This document shows, piece by piece, positions 23,842 through 27,533 of a stretch of DNA of 27,533 nt. The position numbers and the translations under genes were made by a program. Within the stretch, counting starts at the first letter, position 1; each line of letters starts with the position of its first letter. This DNA is from Coprinopsis marcescibilis (Eukaryota > Basidiomycota > Agaricomycetes > Agaricales > Psathyrellaceae), in NCBI GenBank assembly GCA_004369085.1, contig ML210442.1, forward strand, positions 1 through 27,533, read 5' to 3'. Under the pieces are notes generated by a model, which did not search any database, was not told where the DNA came from, and saw nothing but the letters and a program-made list of their open reading frames with translations.

Positions 23842-25264
23842 CCTTCAGAACTTTGGAAGGACCGAGCGTCGATGGCCAGAGATGGTTTGGCAGTTCAAGC
23901 CGAGTGGGGGAAGTGAGGGGAAGGAGAGTGAATGTGGGGAGAGTCGGAAGGTAGTTAGCGAACGCCTGTGGGCTCGGATGAAAGCAAAGCCTAGAGAGAA
24001 ACGGCTCCATGGCGTAGCCGAAAATCTGGTACAACGATGTTCCACCTGAGAAACTCGCTGGAACTCGGCCTGATGTCAGACATTACATAGCGAAACTTTG
24101 TGGTTAGGGTTATAATATGATGGCCTTGGCATCAGGTGGTGGCTATACTATCTTCCAGGGCGCTTACAGGCTTGATTGAGTAAGGCGGGATTAAACCTCG
24201 TACAGTGGTCCGTGGAGCAATGGTGAGGACTCACCGGCCTAGGTTCTCGTATATTATGCTCTGGTATACTCGGTATATGCTCAAATGACGCGCAGGCTCG
24301 TGAAGTAATTTTCAGTAGGCATAAGACTCCCAGACATAGTTGATTCCCTCCCTCAGGGTTTCTCGCTTGTTCTTGTTCTTGTGCTCGTGCTTGTATTCAA
24401 GTACATCCATCAAAGTATGTAAGCCCAGTGTATACATATGTAGAGTGGACACTGTCAGTGTTGAACAACTATCGTCCCAACGTCAGCTGTCGCAACTCGT
24501 CGATCATGAGTACAGCGTATCCTGGCACGTGCGAAAAAAACTGGAGGAGGTATCGCGAAACGCGGGAGATATAAAAGTAGCGGCCAAGATCGTGATAAGC
24601 CGCCTAATTGAGCGTTAATCCCAACTAAGGGGCACAGTTGACGAAACGGCTTTTGTATTATGTTCCGAGTACGTGAATGGCATTCCAGTGCTTCAGTTTA
24701 CTCGCACGAGCCCAGGAGCTATGTAGAGCTTCATGGAAAAGTCTATATAGTATCTGTATACACACCTTCTTATAAGGTTCAACGATATAGTGTGCCTGAC
24801 TGAAATTGGAATGTCCATTCGATATCCCTCTATATAGAGGAAACCGGAACATTGGTTCGCAGAGCGCCTATTGGTTTGGCATGCGTGTGAAGTATGTGCC
24901 ATCTTGTGCCACATACGGTTCGCCCTCTTTGTCCTTGTCCTGAGTCCCCTGGACAACTACCTCCGAAATAATACGCTAGAGGCAGCGTTGATACTGCTCT
25001 TCGATGTTGAATTGATTGAAACCTAAAGAAAGGATGCTACTGGACGTCGTAGGATAAGTACGAGAGTGTAAGTGAACGCCACCGCTTACTTCGCTCTTGT
25101 CAGGAGGAATGACAGCCACACATACGACAGATCTCCGCTGGATCTTTCCGCACAACTACTCAACAATCAGTTGACCGGGCCTAATAGGGTTTAGGTCTTG
25201 AGTCTCTGCGTAGTTGAAAAGGGGATCATCGGTGGACTTCACAGCGCTTTCCTTCCAGCTCACG
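23842..25264. other. Shared upstream region of ACH1 and the surface-protein gene
   Basis: The two genes diverge from here. The ACH1 side (about 23842-24000) is C/T-rich on the minus strand. A run of near-repeated ttgttc/ttgtgctcg units lies at about 24367-24399. A plus-strand frame at 24340-24618 lacks a domain and a good start. No gene is supported. Confidence 0.5.
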
Positions 25265-26250
25265 ATGATTTGGAGATTGCAATGTGTAGCTCTCATCGCT
25301 CTTTGTGTATCCTATATCACTACGAGAAGTCAGTTTACCGAGTCTGATCCCCCTACTGGCGATATTCCCACAGACATCGACCCTCCCACTGTTACTGCCG
25401 ACCCACCTACGACTACCAGTGATCCCGATACATTTACGTCGGACCCACCTTCATCAATACCCCCTCCACCTACTGGCACAAGAACGCCAGTTCCATCTCC
25501 TCCCCCTGGGACCCTGCCATCGCCGTCGCGTTCTACGCCCCGTGGCTTTCCTACCTCTTCCCCCTCCCCCTCCCCAACTCAACTGCCAGTTGTCGATGAC
25601 GCGGATACAAGCTTATCGGACACGGAAACGGACTCTAACGCGGCATCCCTACCGTCAAATGCTCTCAGCTTCTCGACGACGATCATTCGTTCGCCAAATG
25701 GGACGACCACGTCCATCATTGTCCTCGTGGACACTGGCACACCTTTAGACAGACGGCCCTCTTCTGCCCCTGTCGGTCCCATTGTAGGTGGCGTCATAGG
25801 GGGTGTAATAGCGTTGGCATTGTTGGCGATGCTCATTCTCTGCCTCGCGTGGCGTCGGAGGAACGTATCTCGACATTCCCCGGCGATGATACAAGAGCTC
25901 GCCCAGCATTGCCAATTCGGAAGTACTATCGGGGGGCAGGGGATAACGAGGCAACGGATGCGGCTCTCGCGCGGGAGGGTAACCCAAGGCCGGATCATTT
26001 GCCAGTTAATAATGGGGAAGAGTTTGCTTCTGGGGGTGAAGAGCGTTATTATGGAGCGGTGGCTGAGGGGAATGGGGACGAAGAAAATCCGTCTCTACCA
26101 GCGATGCGAGAGCGGATCCGTCTTTTGCAGCAGCAAGTCACGTTGCTTAGGGGCCAAAGTTCGAGACCAGACTCCATGTCCACGCCCACGGAAGAGCCTC
26201 CACCGATGTATAGTAGGACCTTGGAAGTCCAACAATGTAGGTATCCCTAA
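25265..26250 (+). CDS. Single-pass membrane protein, Ser/Thr/Pro-rich ectodomain, PPxY tail
   Basis: Two exons, 25265-25864 and 25924-26250, give 308 residues. The ATG at 25265 starts a clear signal peptide (MIWRLQCVALIALCVSYITT). The ectodomain to about 165 is low-complexity, with repeated DPPT-type units and Ser/Pro/Thr runs likely to be O-mannosylated. A transmembrane helix lies at about 172-196 (glycine-rich GGVIGGVIALALLAMLILCL), followed by the basic stop-transfer WRRRN. The 59-nt intron joins this to the frame YYRGAGDNEAT. The cytosolic tail contains a short coiled-coil-like segment (MRERIRLLQQQVTLLRGQ) and PPPMY at 292-296, a PPxY motif of the kind bound by WW domains. The layout resembles fungal wall-stress sensors, but no WSC or other named domain is present, so function is unknown. 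Without the intron the frame runs on to 26479 with implausible composition. Confidence 0.75.
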
Positions 26251-26438
26251 CTTCAGAGGCTGCCTCAAACCCCAAACTCCGAATCTTGACCGGACATTTC
26301 CTTCGGTTATCACTTACTACGGTCAACTCCATGCAATTTACAGTTACATATATGAATATAATACTGTACAGCCAAAAGATTCAGCAATTCGATATTTGTA
26401 CATTAGTCTCCGTTCACATGTTGCTATTGTCACGACCT

Positions 26439-26782
26439 TCAAGCAGGGCCCAAGATATTCTTCTCGTAGACAGTGGTGAGCTTGCCAGTGTTGACATTCT
26501 CGATCTACAAATCCAGTTAATTGGGACAGAAGAAGGCTGCAGTAAAAGAATTTACCTCGCATCGAGGGTCCTCTTCGCTAGCGTTCACATTGCGATCAGC
26601 CTGCCGACCAGGCTCGGTGATACAGTCGCGGATAATTCCAACTGATTCAGAGGTGTTGGAGTCGGGTCCTGAATTATGAATGCACGGTTTAGCAAGATCA
26701 CGACGTGGTACTTAGGTCCAAAAGACGTACCTCCAATAGGCTTGTATCGCACGGTTTGGCCGACTTTGTATTGAGGCGCCAT
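26439..26782 (-). CDS. Small HVA-TUDOR (DUF2945) domain protein, 76 aa
   Basis: Three exons, 26782-26731, 26668-26556 and 26504-26439, give 76 residues with two GT-AG introns (62 and 51 nt). The start MAPQYKVGQTVRYKPIGG, the centre SESVGIIRDCITEPG and NVNASEEDPRCE, and the end IENVNTGKLTTVYEKNILGP match the hypervirulence-associated TUDOR (DUF2945) pattern common in fungi: a small beta-barrel with a conserved DPR segment and an NxNTGK turn. The Pfam name comes from one fungal study and does not imply virulence here; the biochemical role is unknown. The gene is convergent with the surface-protein gene, with stops about 190 nt apart. A TATA box lies about 100 nt upstream. Confidence 0.85.
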
Positions 26783-27533
26783 TATAGTGAAGATGAAGAG
26801 ATGGGTGGTTGGATTGGTGCAGTTTAGTTGTGTAATGAATTCGAGGTCTGGTTGCTGAAAAGGAGACCACCCAGTTCCCGCCTTTATAGGGCCTGAGACT
26901 AGGCCATGGGGAGAGTGACGTCGTAATTTTCGTCAATGGCTGAAGTGGACTGGCTGACGTCTGAATGCGTAGCGTGTAGTCATATGAGTGTGGATTATGT
27001 ATTAGAGGAAAAGCGATCGTGGCTTTCACCGCCGCTAAACCTAAATAGGCATACATTATGCCAGTAAGAACTCGAATTTACGTGCTTCTTTCGATTGGAG
27101 TTGGTGGAATCCATGCCTCGAGGCTTGGTTCAATCCTCCGAACTCGAAGCTTCGCAAATTTAAGCATTTCCCAAAAATATTGTCTTGCGCTTTCGTCCTT
27201 GTCCGTGTCCATTTGCATCAGGTAAGTATGAACTATGATAAGTGAATGTTAGATGCGATTAACGGCATCATGTGCACCCAACACACTTGTGTGGTGTAGT
27301 TGGGGGTGGAGAGGCTCCGGCAGGAGGCTCGAGCCAAATCTCCAGGTCGTGGGGAGAAGGGAGACCGCCAGACGGCTAGCCCGGGCGGGCGGGAAGTCTT
27401 CGTAAATGTGATTCCCAGGTCCCTTCAAATCCCACTCCACACAAGTATGCTTTGCATGAGCCGTGGAGGAGGAGGAGGCGAATCCGTTGTCTCCGTCTCA
27501 GAAGTGAACTTGGTTGTGCCATGCGCAAATTCG
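26783..27533. other. Right-hand flank, no supported gene
   Basis: The first 150 bases are the promoter and leader of the HVA-TUDOR gene. Minus-strand frames at 27056-26712 and 27440-27249 have no domain. The window ends without an identifiable further gene. Confidence 0.5.
26883..26888 (-). promoter_or_regulatory. Putative TATA box of the HVA-TUDOR gene
   Basis: TATAAA on the minus strand, about 100 nt upstream of the start codon at 26782; spacing is similar to the other TATA-gene pairs in this window. Confidence 0.5.

Noticed and set aside
24827..24840. Perfect 14-bp palindrome cctctatatagagg
   Set aside because: One or two such palindromes are expected by chance in 27 kb, and it is not near a gene start.

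Overview
The window reads as nuclear DNA of a filamentous basidiomycete, most likely an Agaricomycete (mushroom-type fungus). Genes are cut by many short GT-AG introns (about 45-110 nt). The recognisable families (PLAC8, DUF6533 membrane proteins, MYND proteins built on a long helical scaffold, a short heme-thiolate peroxygenase, a small DUF2945/HVA-TUDOR protein) are a combination typical of mushroom genomes. I see no bacterial operons, CRISPR array, rRNA or intact transposon. Exon models below were built by hand from reading frame, splice sites and family conservation; none has transcript support.

Layout, left to right. 1-1039: no supported gene. 1040-1681 (+): PLAC8 cysteine-rich protein. 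2273-3423 (+): classical short-chain dehydrogenase/reductase with a complete catalytic set. 4714-5540 (+): short heme-thiolate peroxidase/peroxygenase without signal peptide. 5541-7964: gene-poor, with a decayed tRNA-like sequence near 6060. 7965-8522 (-): orphan secreted or membrane protein. 8523-11660: the longest gene-poor stretch. 11661-13784 (+): 14-exon DUF6533 multi-pass membrane protein with a 6-nt microexon. 14316-20666 (+): a run of three MYND-related loci: an intact 681-aa protein, a broken tandem paralogue lacking its zinc finger, and an unrelated-scaffold 343-aa MYND protein with a Cys-to-His ligand change. 21417-23841 (-): 13-exon ACH1, mitochondrial acetyl-CoA hydrolase/CoA-transferase. 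25265-26250 (+): single-pass cell-surface protein with a PPxY tail. 26439-26782 (-): small HVA-TUDOR protein, convergent with the previous gene.

The genes do not form an obvious pathway. The SDR and the peroxygenase are both redox enzymes and neighbours on one strand, but 1.3 kb lies between them and there is no other biosynthetic enzyme, so a metabolite cluster is not supported. The most interesting locus is the MYND run, where tandem duplication, decay, a GC-AG intron and an intron directly after the start codon can all be read from the sequence. I did not find convincing evidence of an undescribed system; the novelty is mainly in gene structure and in orphan proteins.
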